Assembly (NCBI GenBank): GCA_021604405.1
Contig: BQJA01000026.1
Span: forward strand, 1-40,183
Length of the DNA: 40,183 nucleotides
Source: Nitrosomonas sp.
Lineage (GTDB): Bacteria; Pseudomonadota; Gammaproteobacteria; Burkholderiales; Nitrosomonadaceae
Reading direction: 5' to 3'
Made by a program: the position numbers and the translations under genes. The notes beneath the pieces were generated by a model. That model searched no databases. It had not been told where the DNA came from and saw nothing but the letters and a program-made list of their open reading frames with translations. Below, in pieces: positions 8,743 to 19,002 of the stretch. The stretch's first letter is position 1. The number at the start of each line of letters is the position of its first letter.

Positions 8743-8756
8743 TAAGGTTATCAGCT
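8737..8756 (+). terminator. 9-bp palindromic hairpin at the yggX stop codon
   Basis: AGCTGATAA (8737-8745) and TTATCAGCT (8748-8756) are perfect reverse complements, and the yggX stop TGA lies inside the stem. No U-tract follows, so this is a weak candidate for a terminator; it may equally be a protein site or a 3'-end stabiliser. Confidence 0.3.
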
Positions 8757-8785
8757 TGAATAATCAATGACTTAATTTAAAAGCA

Positions 8786-8831
8786 TATAATCGCGAAAAA
8801 AATTAATTTTGTGTCACAAGGTAGCTACCTT
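8786..8831 (+). promoter_or_regulatory. Candidate promoter and palindromic operator before the CYTH-CHAD gene
   Basis: A consensus -10 TATAAT (8786-8791) without a good -35 is followed 26 nt later by the perfect 14-bp palindrome AAGGTAGCTACCTT (8818-8831), which would fall at about +20 of the transcript. The gene starts at 8881. A missing -35 together with a palindrome suggests a regulated promoter; this is inference from position. Confidence 0.4.
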
Positions 8832-8880
8832 TCATCATGAAGATCAACGCATTCATATTTGTCTTATCGCAGTCTAATTA

Positions 8881-10434
8881 ATGCCTGTTGAAATTGAACT
8901 CAAGTTATCACTATCGTTAAAACACAGCGAACGGTTGCTACATTTACCTTTGCTAGAATCTCTGAGTCACAGCGGACCAAGAACGCATAACCTTTACAGT
9001 ATTTATTACGATACACCGGACTTCTATTTCCAGGATCATGGAATTGCATTTCGTATGCGCCAAAGCGGCAGCCGCTGGATACAGACTGTTAAAGATAAAG
9101 GGCGAATATCGGGCGGTTTGTTTCAACATCGCGAATGGGAAGCTTTGGTGCACACCGAACAACCAGATTACACAAGAATCACTGAACCTGAGCTTAAGAA
9201 ACTTTTCAGCGATGCAACATTTACTCGGCAAATACAACCAATATTCTTTACCCAGTTTGCTCGAACCACTTATTTACTCCACTTAGAGGATGGCAGCAAA
9301 ATTGAGTTTAGTCTGGATCGTGGAAAAATTTCGGCAGACCAATCAAGCCTGCCCCTTTGTGAAGTAGAACTAGAATTAAAATCGGGCAATGCTGTACAGT
9401 TATTTCATTTTGCTTTAGCGCTTAAGAAAGTTTTTCCGTTTCCGTTAAGACTGGAAAATACCAGCAAAGCTGAACGCGGTTATATACTTAAATCTGGCCG
9501 TAAGAACTTGCCAGTTAAAGCATCTCGTATACCCCTAAATGCTGATATGTGTGTGAAAACGGCACTTCAAACTATTTGTTGGATTTGTCTGGCGCATTCA
9601 AGCCGCAACGAGAACGGTCTGTTAAAAGAACAAGCGTTTGAATGCCTGTATCAAATGCATGCTGCAGCAAGAAAACAACGATACACGTTAAAAATATTAT
9701 CGAAAATTTATTGCGAAGAAGCTGTCGTGACGTTGATTCGGGAATTAAAATGGCTCACAGCGCAGTTTAGTCCGGCATTGGAGTGGGATATTTTTGTTGC
9801 CACGACACTCCAACCAATACAAGATAGTTATCCTGATCATGCCGGGATCAGGATGCTTATAAAAGCGTGTAAACAGCTACGTAACCATCATTTCAAAATT
9901 GCGCGACGAGCTGTTAAATCAAAACGTTACTTAACAATCATGTTAACGTTAGGTGCATGGTTGAGTGCTGACTCGTCTGCGGCGGGTCAATTGAAAACAA
10001 AAAAATCGCCTGTTTTGCTTGGTACCGATATAAATAAGCTTGCTGGCGCAGTGTTAAACGAACAGCATGTGCAACTTAAGAAATATGGCAAAACACTTAT
10101 GGGAATAACACCAACAAATCTCCATTCTTTAAAAATTATTGCGATAAAACAATGCAGTGCAACTGAAATCTTCGCAGACCTTTATCCAGACAATAATTCC
10201 AATCAATATCTTCGCGTTTTACATAAACTACAGGATATATTGTGCGCAATGGATGACAGTACTGGCTTCAAAGAATTTTTAAAAAAAGTGAAGATGACCA
10301 AAAAGAAACGCTTGCAGAACGAAGCATTTGGAATTGTCTCAGGATGGGCTATGCATCAATGCCTTCAGAGTAGATCGGAATTGAATCACACCTGGCGTTC
10401 TTTCAATAGAATCACGCCATTCTGGTTATCGTAA
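8881..10434 (+). CDS. CYTH and CHAD domain protein (polyphosphate-linked)
   Basis: The 517-residue protein begins with a CYTH triphosphate-tunnel domain (about 1-205): the hallmark ExExK is E4-I-E6-L-K8, and R/K/E-rich strands follow (FRMRQSG, QTVKDKG, KIEFSLDRG, CEVELELKSG). CYTH proteins hydrolyse triphosphates such as inorganic tripolyphosphate or make cyclic AMP. The C-terminal part (about 215-510) is helical and rich in His, Lys and Arg (MHAAARKQRYTLKIL, LRNHHFKIARRAVKS), as in CHAD domains, which bind polyphosphate. The CHAD half is divergent, so its boundaries are approximate. There is no ribosome site at the ATG. The convergent fba gene is separated by a strong terminator. Confidence 0.88.
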   Translation: MPVEIELKLSLSLKHSERLLHLPLLESLSHSGPRTHNLYSIYYDTPDFYFQDHGIAFRMRQSGSRWIQTVKDKGRISGGLFQHREWEALVHTEQPDYTRITEPELKKLFSDATFTRQIQPIFFTQFARTTYLLHLEDGSKIEFSLDRGKISADQSSLPLCEVELELKSGNAVQLFHFALALKKVFPFPLRLENTSKAERGYILKSGRKNLPVKASRIPLNADMCVKTALQTICWICLAHSSRNENGLLKEQAFECLYQMHAAARKQRYTLKILSKIYCEEAVVTLIRELKWLTAQFSPALEWDIFVATTLQPIQDSYPDHAGIRMLIKACKQLRNHHFKIARRAVKSKRYLTIMLTLGAWLSADSSAAGQLKTKKSPVLLGTDINKLAGAVLNEQHVQLKKYGKTLMGITPTNLHSLKIIAIKQCSATEIFADLYPDNNSNQYLRVLHKLQDILCAMDDSTGFKEFLKKVKMTKKKRLQNEAFGIVSGWAMHQCLQSRSELNHTWRSFNRITPFWLS

Positions 10435-10440
10435 ATGAAT

Positions 10441-10471
10441 CATAAGCTCAGGCTTCTTGCCTGAGCTTATG
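10441..10471. terminator. Bidirectional terminator between the CYTH-CHAD gene and fba
   Basis: CATAAGCTCAGGC (10441-10453) and GCCTGAGCTTATG (10459-10471) form a perfect 13-bp stem with the 5-nt loop TTCTT. It sits midway between two convergent genes, only 6 bp from either stop codon. The U-tracts are poor, but stem strength and position make termination the best explanation. Confidence 0.75.
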
Positions 10472-10477
10472 CCGATG

Positions 10478-11542
10478 TTACTTCACAACAGCTTTTAGTT
10501 CCCCTTTCCCATAACGATTGGCCATTTGGTCTAATACGACGGGCTTGATTTTACTTGCCTGCCCTGCGCAACCAAATGCCTCAAAGCGAGCCTTGCAAAT
10601 ATCCTTTGCGGCGGCGGTTGCATCTTTAAGGAATTTGCGCGGATCAAATTCACTCTTATTGTTTGCTAAATGACGGCGAATTGCGCCCGTCATCGCAAGG
10701 CGGATGTCGGTATCTATATTAATTTTGCGAACACCATTCTTGATGCCCTCCTGAATTTCTTCAACCGGCACGCCATAGGTCTCTTTCATTTCACCGCCAT
10801 ATTCACGGATAATTTCGAGCCATTCTTGCGGGACTGAACTGGAACCATGCATGACCAAATGCGTATTGGGTATCCGTTGATGGATTTCCTTGATACGTTG
10901 AATTGCTAAGATGTCGCCGGTTGGCTTGCGCGTGAATTTATAAGCGCCATGTGATGTGCCAATGGCAATTGCCAACGCATCGACATCCGTTTTTCTAACA
11001 AAATCGGCTGCTTCTTCAGGATCTGTCAGCAATTGATCATGCGATAACTGGCCTTCTGCGCCGTGTCCATCTTCAGCTTCACCCTGACCGGATTCCAGCG
11101 AGCCCAGACAGCCTAATTCACCTTCTACCGATACACCGACAGCATGTGCGATTTTTACAACCTGTGACGTAACGTCAACATTATATTCATAGGATGAAGG
11201 TGTCTTACCATCAGATTCCAAAGAACCGTCCATCATGACACTGGAAAATCCACTACGAATCGCATTCACACAAACGGATGGGGATGCACCATGATCCTGG
11301 TGCATAACAATGGGAATATGCGGATAGGCTTCAACGGCTGCGGCAATCAAGTGGCGCAGGAACGGTTCACCCGCATACTTGCGCGCCCCTGCAGAGCCTT
11401 GCATGATAACTGGACTGTTACATTCGTCCGCAGCCTGCATAATGGCATGAATTTGCTCCAAATTGTTCACATTGAACGCAGGTAAACCGTAGTCGTTCTC
11501 TGCGGCATGGTCCAGTAGTTGTCTTAATGATACAAGCGCCAT
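10478..11542 (-). CDS. fba: Class II fructose-bisphosphate aldolase (Calvin-cycle subtype)
   Basis: This zinc enzyme joins or splits dihydroxyacetone phosphate and glyceraldehyde-3-phosphate; in autotrophs it also makes sedoheptulose bisphosphate. At 354 residues it matches the Calvin-cycle (CbbA-like) class II subtype. MHQDHGAS carries the catalytic Asp D83 and zinc ligand H84, followed by VEGELGCLG (about 132-140) and later zinc-ligand and phosphate-binding loops ([28 protein letters not shown]). The start is supported by AAGGAGAC before TAAAATG. It is the last gene of the tkt-gapA-pgk-pyk-fba run, 67 bp after pyk. Confidence 0.95.
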   Translation of the reverse strand: MALVSLRQLLDHAAENDYGLPAFNVNNLEQIHAIMQAADECNSPVIMQGSAGARKYAGEPFLRHLIAAAVEAYPHIPIVMHQDHGASPSVCVNAIRSGFSSVMMDGSLESDGKTPSSYEYNVDVTSQVVKIAHAVGVSVEGELGCLGSLESGQGEAEDGHGAEGQLSHDQLLTDPEEAADFVRKTDVDALAIAIGTSHGAYKFTRKPTGDILAIQRIKEIHQRIPNTHLVMHGSSSVPQEWLEIIREYGGEMKETYGVPVEEIQEGIKNGVRKINIDTDIRLAMTGAIRRHLANNKSEFDPRKFLKDATAAAKDICKARFEAFGCAGQASKIKPVVLDQMANRYGKGELKAVVK

Positions 11543-11609
11543 TTTAGTCTCCTTCCTTAATAAAAGTAAAATTTACAAACGTCATGTAATTTATTTCGGC
11601 GTGGTCGTA

Positions 11610-13064
11610 TTACGCTACATTTTGTTCTTTAGAGCCTTCGTTTTCGCCCACTCTAACTATTTTCATGGTATTGGTTCCTCCTGCCTTACCAACGGGTTCG
11701 CCGATTGTCATGATAATCAAATCACCATTTCGAACGACATCACGATGGAGTAATTCATCCTCAGCAAGGTTCAATATTTCTTCCGGTTTTTTTAATCCCT
11801 CGCCAAATTCGACAGGGTACACACCGCGGAAGAGCGTCACCTTCCGGCGTGTTTCTACCTGCGGACTCAGTGCAAAAATAGGCACTTTAGAACTTCTACG
11901 CGACATAAGCAATACGGTAACGCCACTATGTGTAAGCGCAGCAATTGCGCGAATTTTCAAACTGCTTGTCGTAAACATTGTGGCCCGAGCAATAGCTTCC
12001 TCGATAGAAACAGTATGTGAGCCTGTCACGCGTCTATTACTATGGCTTACTTGGTACTCTTTTTCTGCTTCAAGACAGACTCTGGCCATTGCTTGAACTG
12101 ATTCGACTGGATATTCTCCCGCAGCTGACTCAGCGGACAGCATGACGGCATCCGTTCCATCGAGCACCGCATTTGCAACGTCAGATACTTCCGCCCGCGT
12201 CGGTATCGGACTCATAATCATTGATTCCATCATTTGTGTAGCGGTGACGACCACTTTATTGTTTTCGCGAGCTGTGCTGATCATCCTTTTTTGGAGTGCG
12301 GGGACAGCGGCATCGCCTACTTCTACTGCCAGGTCGCCACGCGCCACCATAATTGCATCGGATGCTTCCATGATGTCATCCAGTGCAAGAATTGCTTCTG
12401 ACCGTTCAATCTTGGCCATCAACAGACTGCTGCCGCCAGCATCAGACATGAGTGCGCGTGCCTGGCGGATATCATCACCAGAACGCGGAAATGATACTGC
12501 GAGATAATCTGCGTTAAACGCCGCAGCAACTTTAATATCTTCCATATCTTTACCGGTCAATGCCGGCGCACCCAACCCACCACCTTTGCGGTTGATGCCT
12601 TTATTGTTGGACAGCATCCCACCTTGCTCAACCACACAATGCACTTGATGTCCGCTTACCCTGGATACGCCAAGCACAATGCGGCCATCATCCAGCATTA
12701 ATGTTGCGCCTGTTTCTACATCATTTGGCAATTCTTTGTAATCCAGGCCAACTCTTTCCTGATTGCCCAGTGCGCACTCGGCATCAAGTATAAACTTATC
12801 ACCGATTTCCAGCCTTATTCTGTCTTGTTCAAATTTTCCGATACGAATTTTCGGCCCTTGTAAATCAGCTAATACCCCTACAGTACGACCTACAGATTGC
12901 GCCAAAGAACGTGTCAGCTCAACAATCTTGATATGTTCTTTCCGGGTGCCATGAGAAAAATTAATCCGAACAACATCCACACCCGCCTCGATCATGCGTT
13001 TCAGCACTTTCGGATCACGGCAAGCAGGTCCTAATGTAGCTACAATTTTTGTTCTTCGGATCAT
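11610..13064 (-). CDS. pyk: Pyruvate kinase
   Basis: Pyruvate kinase converts phosphoenolpyruvate and ADP to pyruvate and ATP. The 484-residue protein carries the N-terminal RRTKIVATLGPACRD and VRINFSHG motifs, the active-site metal/PEP region LLMAKIERSEAI with the catalytic Lys, MVARGDLAVEVG, and VVTATQMMESM. A full C-terminal regulatory domain is present, so this is an intact classical enzyme. It starts 15 bp after pgk, which implies co-transcription. Its place among Calvin-cycle genes suggests control of carbon drain from 3-phosphoglycerate to pyruvate; that is inference. Confidence 0.96.
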   Translation of the reverse strand: MIRRTKIVATLGPACRDPKVLKRMIEAGVDVVRINFSHGTRKEHIKIVELTRSLAQSVGRTVGVLADLQGPKIRIGKFEQDRIRLEIGDKFILDAECALGNQERVGLDYKELPNDVETGATLMLDDGRIVLGVSRVSGHQVHCVVEQGGMLSNNKGINRKGGGLGAPALTGKDMEDIKVAAAFNADYLAVSFPRSGDDIRQARALMSDAGGSSLLMAKIERSEAILALDDIMEASDAIMVARGDLAVEVGDAAVPALQKRMISTARENNKVVVTATQMMESMIMSPIPTRAEVSDVANAVLDGTDAVMLSAESAAGEYPVESVQAMARVCLEAEKEYQVSHSNRRVTGSHTVSIEEAIARATMFTTSSLKIRAIAALTHSGVTVLLMSRRSSKVPIFALSPQVETRRKVTLFRGVYPVEFGEGLKKPEEILNLAEDELLHRDVVRNGDLIIMTIGEPVGKAGGTNTMKIVRVGENEGSKEQNVA

Positions 13065-13079
13065 TATGTTAACTAAAAA

Positions 13080-14264
13080 TCAAGTATCATTTGCGCGTGT
13101 TTCCAATATTTCTACCGCCGGTAGTTTTTTGCCTTCGAGAAACTCCAGAAAGGCACCGCCTGCTGTCGAAATATAAGTTACTTTATTATATATATCATAT
13201 TTCTGTATGGCGGCGATGGTATCGCCGCCACCGGCTAGTGTAAATGCATTGGTATTGGCAATCGCCATTGCGATTGTTTTGGTTCCTTCACCAAATTGAT
13301 CAAATTCAAAAACCCCTACGGGTCCATTCCAGACAACGGTGCCTGCTTTCATAATGATATCCGCCAATTCCTGCGCACTCTTTGGTCCGATATCAAAGAT
13401 CATTTCATCATCCGAAACTGAATCTGCGCTTTTTAATATCGCCGGTTCATTGGCATCAAAATTTTTACCTACCACGACATCAACAGCTATTGGAATCGTT
13501 GCATTACGTTGATTCATCTTGTCCATCAACATTTTGGCTGTTGGCACCAGATCGTCTTCACACAACGATTTGCCAACAGGCTTGCCAGCTGCTTTAAGAA
13601 AAGTATTGGCGATACCGCCACCCACCACCAGTTGATCAACTTTTTCAGAGAGTGATTCCAGCACAGTTAGCTTAGTTGATACCTTTGAACCGCCAACGAT
13701 TGCCACCATCGGTCGAGCCGGATTTAACAGTGCCTTTGTCAGTGCTTCGAGTTCTTCGGTTAACAGGATACCTGCACAAGCGACCGGTGCATACTTAGCG
13801 ATCCCATGCGTTGAGGCTTGTGCACGGTGCGCAGTTCCAAATGCGTCCATGACAAATATATCGCATAAACTGGCATATTTTTGCGCAGTTTCTTCAGAAT
13901 TATTTTTTTCGCCACTGTTTATACGGCAATTTTCCAGCACCACCAGTTCGCCAGATGCGACCTCAAATCCACCATCAATCCAATCTTTTATTAGACGTAC
14001 CGGTTTACCCAGACGGTCTGCGATGTTGTCAGCAACCGGCTTAAGCGAGTTTTCTTCCGACCATTTTCCTTCTTCCGGTCGTCCCAAGTGCGACGTAACC
14101 ATTACTTTTGCGCCTTGTTTGAGACAATGATTGATGGTCGCCATAGAAGCAGTGATGCGCGCATCTGAAGTAACTTTCCCGTCTTTGACAGGTACATTAA
14201 GATCAGCACGAATAAAGATGCGTTTATCCTTGAGATCGAGATCGATAAGTTTGTTAACGGACAC
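13080..14264 (-). CDS. pgk: Phosphoglycerate kinase
   Basis: Phosphoglycerate kinase interconverts 3-phosphoglycerate and 1,3-bisphosphoglycerate; in carbon fixation it uses ATP in the reducing direction. The 394-residue protein shows [21 protein letters not shown], the hinge region GGSKVSTK, and the C-terminal nucleotide loop AGGGDTIAA. The start codon is GTG at 14264, supported by CTGGAG 7 nt upstream. pyk follows after 15 bp. Upstream, two hairpins separate it from gapA, so pgk may depend on read-through or its own promoter. Confidence 0.96.
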   Translation of the reverse strand: MSVNKLIDLDLKDKRIFIRADLNVPVKDGKVTSDARITASMATINHCLKQGAKVMVTSHLGRPEEGKWSEENSLKPVADNIADRLGKPVRLIKDWIDGGFEVASGELVVLENCRINSGEKNNSEETAQKYASLCDIFVMDAFGTAHRAQASTHGIAKYAPVACAGILLTEELEALTKALLNPARPMVAIVGGSKVSTKLTVLESLSEKVDQLVVGGGIANTFLKAAGKPVGKSLCEDDLVPTAKMLMDKMNQRNATIPIAVDVVVGKNFDANEPAILKSADSVSDDEMIFDIGPKSAQELADIIMKAGTVVWNGPVGVFEFDQFGEGTKTIAMAIANTNAFTLAGGGDTIAAIQKYDIYNKVTYISTAGGAFLEFLEGKKLPAVEILETRANDT

Positions 14265-14292
14265 GACAGACTCCAGAAATATCTAAATAAAA

Positions 14293-14325
14293 ATATAAAG
14301 GATAGCATGCTGCTATCCTTTATAT
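14293..14325 (-). terminator. Second hairpin between gapA and pgk
   Basis: ATATAAAGGATAGCA (14293-14307) and TGCTATCCTTTATAT (14311-14325) form a perfect 15-bp stem with a 3-nt loop. On the minus strand it is followed by TTTTATTTAG, a partial U-tract. It lies 28 nt before the pgk GTG. It could be a back-up terminator, an attenuator for pgk, or a 5'-stabilising hairpin. A -35/-10-like pair (TTGTGA, 17 nt, TGCTAT) overlaps it but is probably fortuitous. Confidence 0.55.
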
Positions 14326-14333
14326 CACAATGC

Positions 14334-14363
14334 AAAAAAAGGTGCTTGCTGTTAACAAGCGCC
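14334..14363 (-). terminator. Intrinsic terminator of gapA
   Basis: On the minus strand, GGCGCTTG, a 7-nt loop and CAAGCACC (14341-14363, one G-U pair) are followed directly by seven T (14334-14340). It lies about 27 nt after the gapA stop codon. This is a textbook rho-independent terminator. Confidence 0.82.
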
Positions 14364-14389
14364 ATTTATTCTAACTTGGCACACTTCTA

Positions 14390-15427
<1,038 letters not shown>

Positions 15428-15466
15428 CTAATTCAGCCTATTCTTGTGGCGTCACAATTTGTAATA

Positions 15467-17482
15467 TTACAGGACACTCTTTACTACTTTCGCAACATTC
15501 TCTGCGGTGAAACCAAAATGCTTAAATAATTCTCCAGCAGGTGCGGATTCGCCAAACGTGTCAATACCGACGATGGCGCCTTCTAATCCCACATATTTGC
15601 GCCAGAAATCTGTAACCCCTGCTTCAACGGCCACGCGTTTTACATCTTTCAGCAGTACACTGTCTTTATAAGACTGATCTTGGCGATCAAACAAATTGGT
15701 GCACGGCATGGAAACCACACGCACATGAATATCATCATTAGCCAGTGTTTTTTGCGCGTCCATAGCCAGCGCGACTTCTGAGCCGGTAGCAATGATGATT
15801 GCCTGCGGCTTGCCATTCGCAGCATCAGATAGGATATAACCGCCTTTATTAATTAACTTAATCGTTTCGGCATCACGTTTCTGGAAAGGCAAATTCTGGC
15901 GGCTAAAAATCAACGTGGAAGGGCCGGTTTTGCGTTCAATAGACCGTGCCCAGGAAACCGTCGATTCAACAGTATCACAAGGCCGCCATACATCCATATT
16001 TGGAATATAACGAAGCGTCGCGGTTTGCTCAACGGCCTGATGGGTTGGTCCATCTTCACCCAACCCAATCGAATCATGGGTAAACACGAATAAATTGCGA
16101 ATTTTCATAAGTGCTGCCATACGCAAAGCATTACGTGCATATTCAGAAAACATCAAAAAAGTAGCGCCATAAGGAATAATGCCGCCATGCAGTGACAAGC
16201 CATTCATGATAGCGCTCATGCCGAATTCGCGCACACCATAATAGATATAATTACCGCCATTTTCTTTATCAATACCTTTTGAACCTGACCATAACGTCAG
16301 ATTGGATCCTGCAAGATCCGCAGAACCACCCGTCAGCTCAGGCAGCACCGGCCCCAAAGCTTCAATCGTATTTTGTGAGGCTTTGCGGCTAGCGATAGTT
16401 TCTTCTCTTGCGTTAACCTCATTGATAACACTTGCAACGTGGCTTTGCCAGCTGGCCGGCAGATCACCTGCGATGCGACGCTTGAATTCAACGGCCTCAT
16501 CTTTATACTTTTCGGCGTATTCTGAAAATTTTTCGTTCCATTCATCTTCAAGTTTCTTGCCTTTTGCTTTTCCATCCCAGGCGCTGTAAATTTCATCAGG
16601 AATTTCAAATGGTGCGTGGTGCCACCCGATATGAGGACGGGTCGCCTCAATTTCCGCATCACCCAGTGCGGCGCCATGCACCGAGTGCGTATTTGCTTTA
16701 TTGGGTGAACCCATACCAATGATTGTTTTGCAACAAATCATTGTTGGCTTGTCATTAACCTGCTTAGCTTCCTCAATCGCTGCCTCAATCGCTACCGGGT
16801 CATGGCCATTCACATCAGGCACCACATGCCAGTCATATGATTCAAAGCGCTTCGGTGTGTCATCTGTAAACCAGCCTTCAACATGCCCATCGATTGATAT
16901 GCCATTATCGTCGTAAAAACAAATCAATTTTCCCAGACCCAAGGTGCCCGCTAATGAGCAGGATTCATGGGAAATACCCTCCATCAGACATCCATCACCC
17001 AAGAATACATAGGTATAATGATTAACAATATCATATCCCGGGCGATTAAATTCACTGGCAAGAATTTTTTCAGCCAATGCCATACCAACTGCATTGGTTA
17101 TCCCTTGACCTAACGGGCCCGTAGTGGTCTCAATACCGGGAGTATAGCCATATTCCGGATGCCCGGGCGTTTTAGAATGTAATTGCCGGAAGCGTTTAAT
17201 CTCATCCATTGGCAAATCATAGCCTGTCAGATGCAATAGCGCGTAAATCAGCATCGATCCATGACCATTGGAAAGTACGAAGCGATCACGATCAGCCCAT
17301 TCAGGATTGGCGGGATTATGGCGCAGATGATGGACCCATAACACTTCGGCAATTTCGGCCATGCCCATTGGCATACCGGGATGGCCTGAATTGGCCTGTT
17401 GCACGGCATCCATAGCCAATGCACGAATTGCGCTGGTCATATTTTTAAATACCGGCGCGTCAAAATCCTTGAATGTACCCAT
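15467..17482 (-). CDS. tkt: Transketolase
   Basis: Transketolase is a thiamine-diphosphate enzyme that moves two-carbon units between sugar phosphates in the Calvin and pentose phosphate cycles. The 671-residue protein has the family's three parts. The TPP-binding domain has SGHPGMPMG (32-40), GPLGQG (122-127) and GDGCLMEG (162-169). The pyrimidine-binding domain follows with [16 protein letters not shown], and the C-terminal domain contains [12 protein letters not shown] at 17482 is chosen (GGGAG 9 nt upstream); a GTG two codons earlier is too near the ribosome site. It heads the tkt-gapA part of the carbon cluster and has its own promoter. Confidence 0.96.
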   Translation of the reverse strand: MGTFKDFDAPVFKNMTSAIRALAMDAVQQANSGHPGMPMGMAEIAEVLWVHHLRHNPANPEWADRDRFVLSNGHGSMLIYALLHLTGYDLPMDEIKRFRQLHSKTPGHPEYGYTPGIETTTGPLGQGITNAVGMALAEKILASEFNRPGYDIVNHYTYVFLGDGCLMEGISHESCSLAGTLGLGKLICFYDDNGISIDGHVEGWFTDDTPKRFESYDWHVVPDVNGHDPVAIEAAIEEAKQVNDKPTMICCKTIIGMGSPNKANTHSVHGAALGDAEIEATRPHIGWHHAPFEIPDEIYSAWDGKAKGKKLEDEWNEKFSEYAEKYKDEAVEFKRRIAGDLPASWQSHVASVINEVNAREETIASRKASQNTIEALGPVLPELTGGSADLAGSNLTLWSGSKGIDKENGGNYIYYGVREFGMSAIMNGLSLHGGIIPYGATFLMFSEYARNALRMAALMKIRNLFVFTHDSIGLGEDGPTHQAVEQTATLRYIPNMDVWRPCDTVESTVSWARSIERKTGPSTLIFSRQNLPFQKRDAETIKLINKGGYILSDAANGKPQAIIIATGSEVALAMDAQKTLANDDIHVRVVSMPCTNLFDRQDQSYKDSVLLKDVKRVAVEAGVTDFWRKYVGLEGAIVGIDTFGESAPAGELFKHFGFTAENVAKVVKSVL

Positions 17483-17575
17483 CAACACTTACTCCCTTAA
17501 ATTTCAACAATCAAAAAAAAACCTGTCAATCTTTCTCCCGCTCAAAGCATTGCTGCAGATCTAGAAATGGGCGCT

Positions 17576-17604
17576 ATTATCGCTTAAGATATGATATGAA
17601 ACAA
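17576..17604 (-). promoter_or_regulatory. Sigma-70-like promoter for tkt
   Basis: On the minus strand, TTGTTT (17599-17604) is followed after 17 nt by GATAAT (17576-17581). Transcription would begin near 17569, giving a leader of about 87 nt before tkt. It lies just after the ntrX stop codon, so tkt probably has its own transcript. Confidence 0.5.
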
Positions 17605-17660
17605 CTCCAGACACTGTTTCGTCGCACGAATAATGTTGATAATCCAGTCAGATGCTTGTT

Positions 17661-18935
17661 TCAATGACCGCGTAAACGAATACCCAGCAACTTGATTTTT
17701 CTATAAAGATGGGTGCGTTCCAATCCCGCCCGTTCTGCCACACGCGTCATATTCCCGCCTTCCTGGGAAATCAATTTTTCGAAATAATTTTTTTCGAACA
17801 TATCACGTGCCTCACGCAGTGAAATGTTAAGTGGAATCTCCGAGGAAACAGAGGTCGATGGTGAAGGTAGAGAAGAAGTCGCTGGAAACTCCAATGCTTG
17901 TTGAACCGCATCGACAGTAATTTCATCACCGGTGCAAGTCAGTGCCATTGAGCGCACGACGCCGGAAAGCTGCGTGAGATTGCCAGGCCATTCATAATTA
18001 CGCAGGCAATTTAATGCGGCGGTACTAAATTGCGTCAATGGCACCTCGCCGGATTCAATAAAGCGCAAAAGAATTTGATTGGCGAGTTCCGGAATATCTT
18101 CACGATGCGCGCGCAGTGGCGGTACGCTGATACTCAAGCCGCTCAGCGCTTCATACAATTTGGGGTTGTATGCGCCTTTCGACGTCAATTCGGCCAACGA
18201 AGATGACGTGGCGCATATCAGACGCACATTATATTTTTCGAGCTTGCTTAATATTAGTAGCAAACCTTTTTGTCCCAGCGCATTAATCTGTCCAATATCT
18301 TTAAGGAACAACACACCATCCTTGGCTTGCTCGAGCAGATTCAGCGGGGCATCAGCGAGCGATGAGAGTGTCTCTGGTTCTATCCATGGGGTATTAAGTC
18401 GATGCATGAAACGCGCGCACAGCTCAATACCAGCCCCTGGCTCACCGGTAAATAATATGGGTGTTTTCAGATTGGCGACCTGCTCCAGCCTTTTTTTCAG
18501 ATCGCTGATCAACGTTCCCCGGCCCAGGCTGGCGAGTGAGAGAGTGGACGGTTGCCTGCTTTGGCCGCCGCGTAATGCTCTTCCAACCGTACTGAGCAGT
18601 TTCTGCAGTGGGATCGGTTTTTCCAGGTAGCCAAATGCGCCGATGCGCGTCGCTTCTACTGCGGTATCTATCGTGCCATGTCCGGACATCATTACCACAG
18701 GCATTGTTAAAAAACCACCGCTGGCCCAATCTTTCAATAATGTAATACCGTCTGTATCGGGCATCCAGATATCCAGTAATACCAAATCAGGGCGCGTCTG
18801 ACTGCGCCAGCTACGTGCTTGTTCCGCATTTTCAGCCAGTACTACGTGATAGCCTTCATCACTTAGAATTTCTGACAATAGCTCACGTATTCCAATTTCA
18901 TCATCGACAACAAGTATCGTATTGTTAGTCATCAT
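17661..18935 (-). CDS. ntrX: NtrX-like response regulator with degenerate AAA+ domain
   Basis: This is the response-regulator partner of the adjacent NtrY kinase. The 424-residue protein has an N-terminal receiver (5-120) with D11/D12, phospho-acceptor D55 in LLDIWMPD, S84 and K106. The central sigma-54-activator AAA+ domain is eroded: the P-loop reads GEPGAGIE (164-171) where GESGTGKE is expected, so the Walker Lys is Ile; Walker B reads LFLKDIG; and the spacing between them is about 36 residues, about 25-30 less than usual, with no GAFTGA loop. The C-terminal Fis-type helix-turn-helix (NMTRVAERAGLERTHLYRKI, 395-414) is intact. It should bind DNA but cannot act as a classical sigma-54 activator. 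Two adjacent ATGs (18935, 18932) are possible starts. Confidence 0.88.
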   Translation of the reverse strand: MMTNNTILVVDDEIGIRELLSEILSDEGYHVVLAENAEQARSWRSQTRPDLVLLDIWMPDTDGITLLKDWASGGFLTMPVVMMSGHGTIDTAVEATRIGAFGYLEKPIPLQKLLSTVGRALRGGQSRQPSTLSLASLGRGTLISDLKKRLEQVANLKTPILFTGEPGAGIELCARFMHRLNTPWIEPETLSSLADAPLNLLEQAKDGVLFLKDIGQINALGQKGLLLILSKLEKYNVRLICATSSSLAELTSKGAYNPKLYEALSGLSISVPPLRAHREDIPELANQILLRFIESGEVPLTQFSTAALNCLRNYEWPGNLTQLSGVVRSMALTCTGDEITVDAVQQALEFPATSSLPSPSTSVSSEIPLNISLREARDMFEKNYFEKLISQEGGNMTRVAERAGLERTHLYRKIKLLGIRLRGH

Positions 18936-19002
18936 TCCAGAATTTGTCTCCGCCAACAAAGTTCAATCAGCCTTACTCAATCATCACAACCACGCAAATA
19001 CT

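Noticed and set aside
15444-15471. Small palindromes (TTGTG/CACAA and TGTAATATTACA) at the end of tkt
   Set aside because: Short, weakly stable and overlapping the stop codon; no U-tract or promoter that would make them a terminator or operator.
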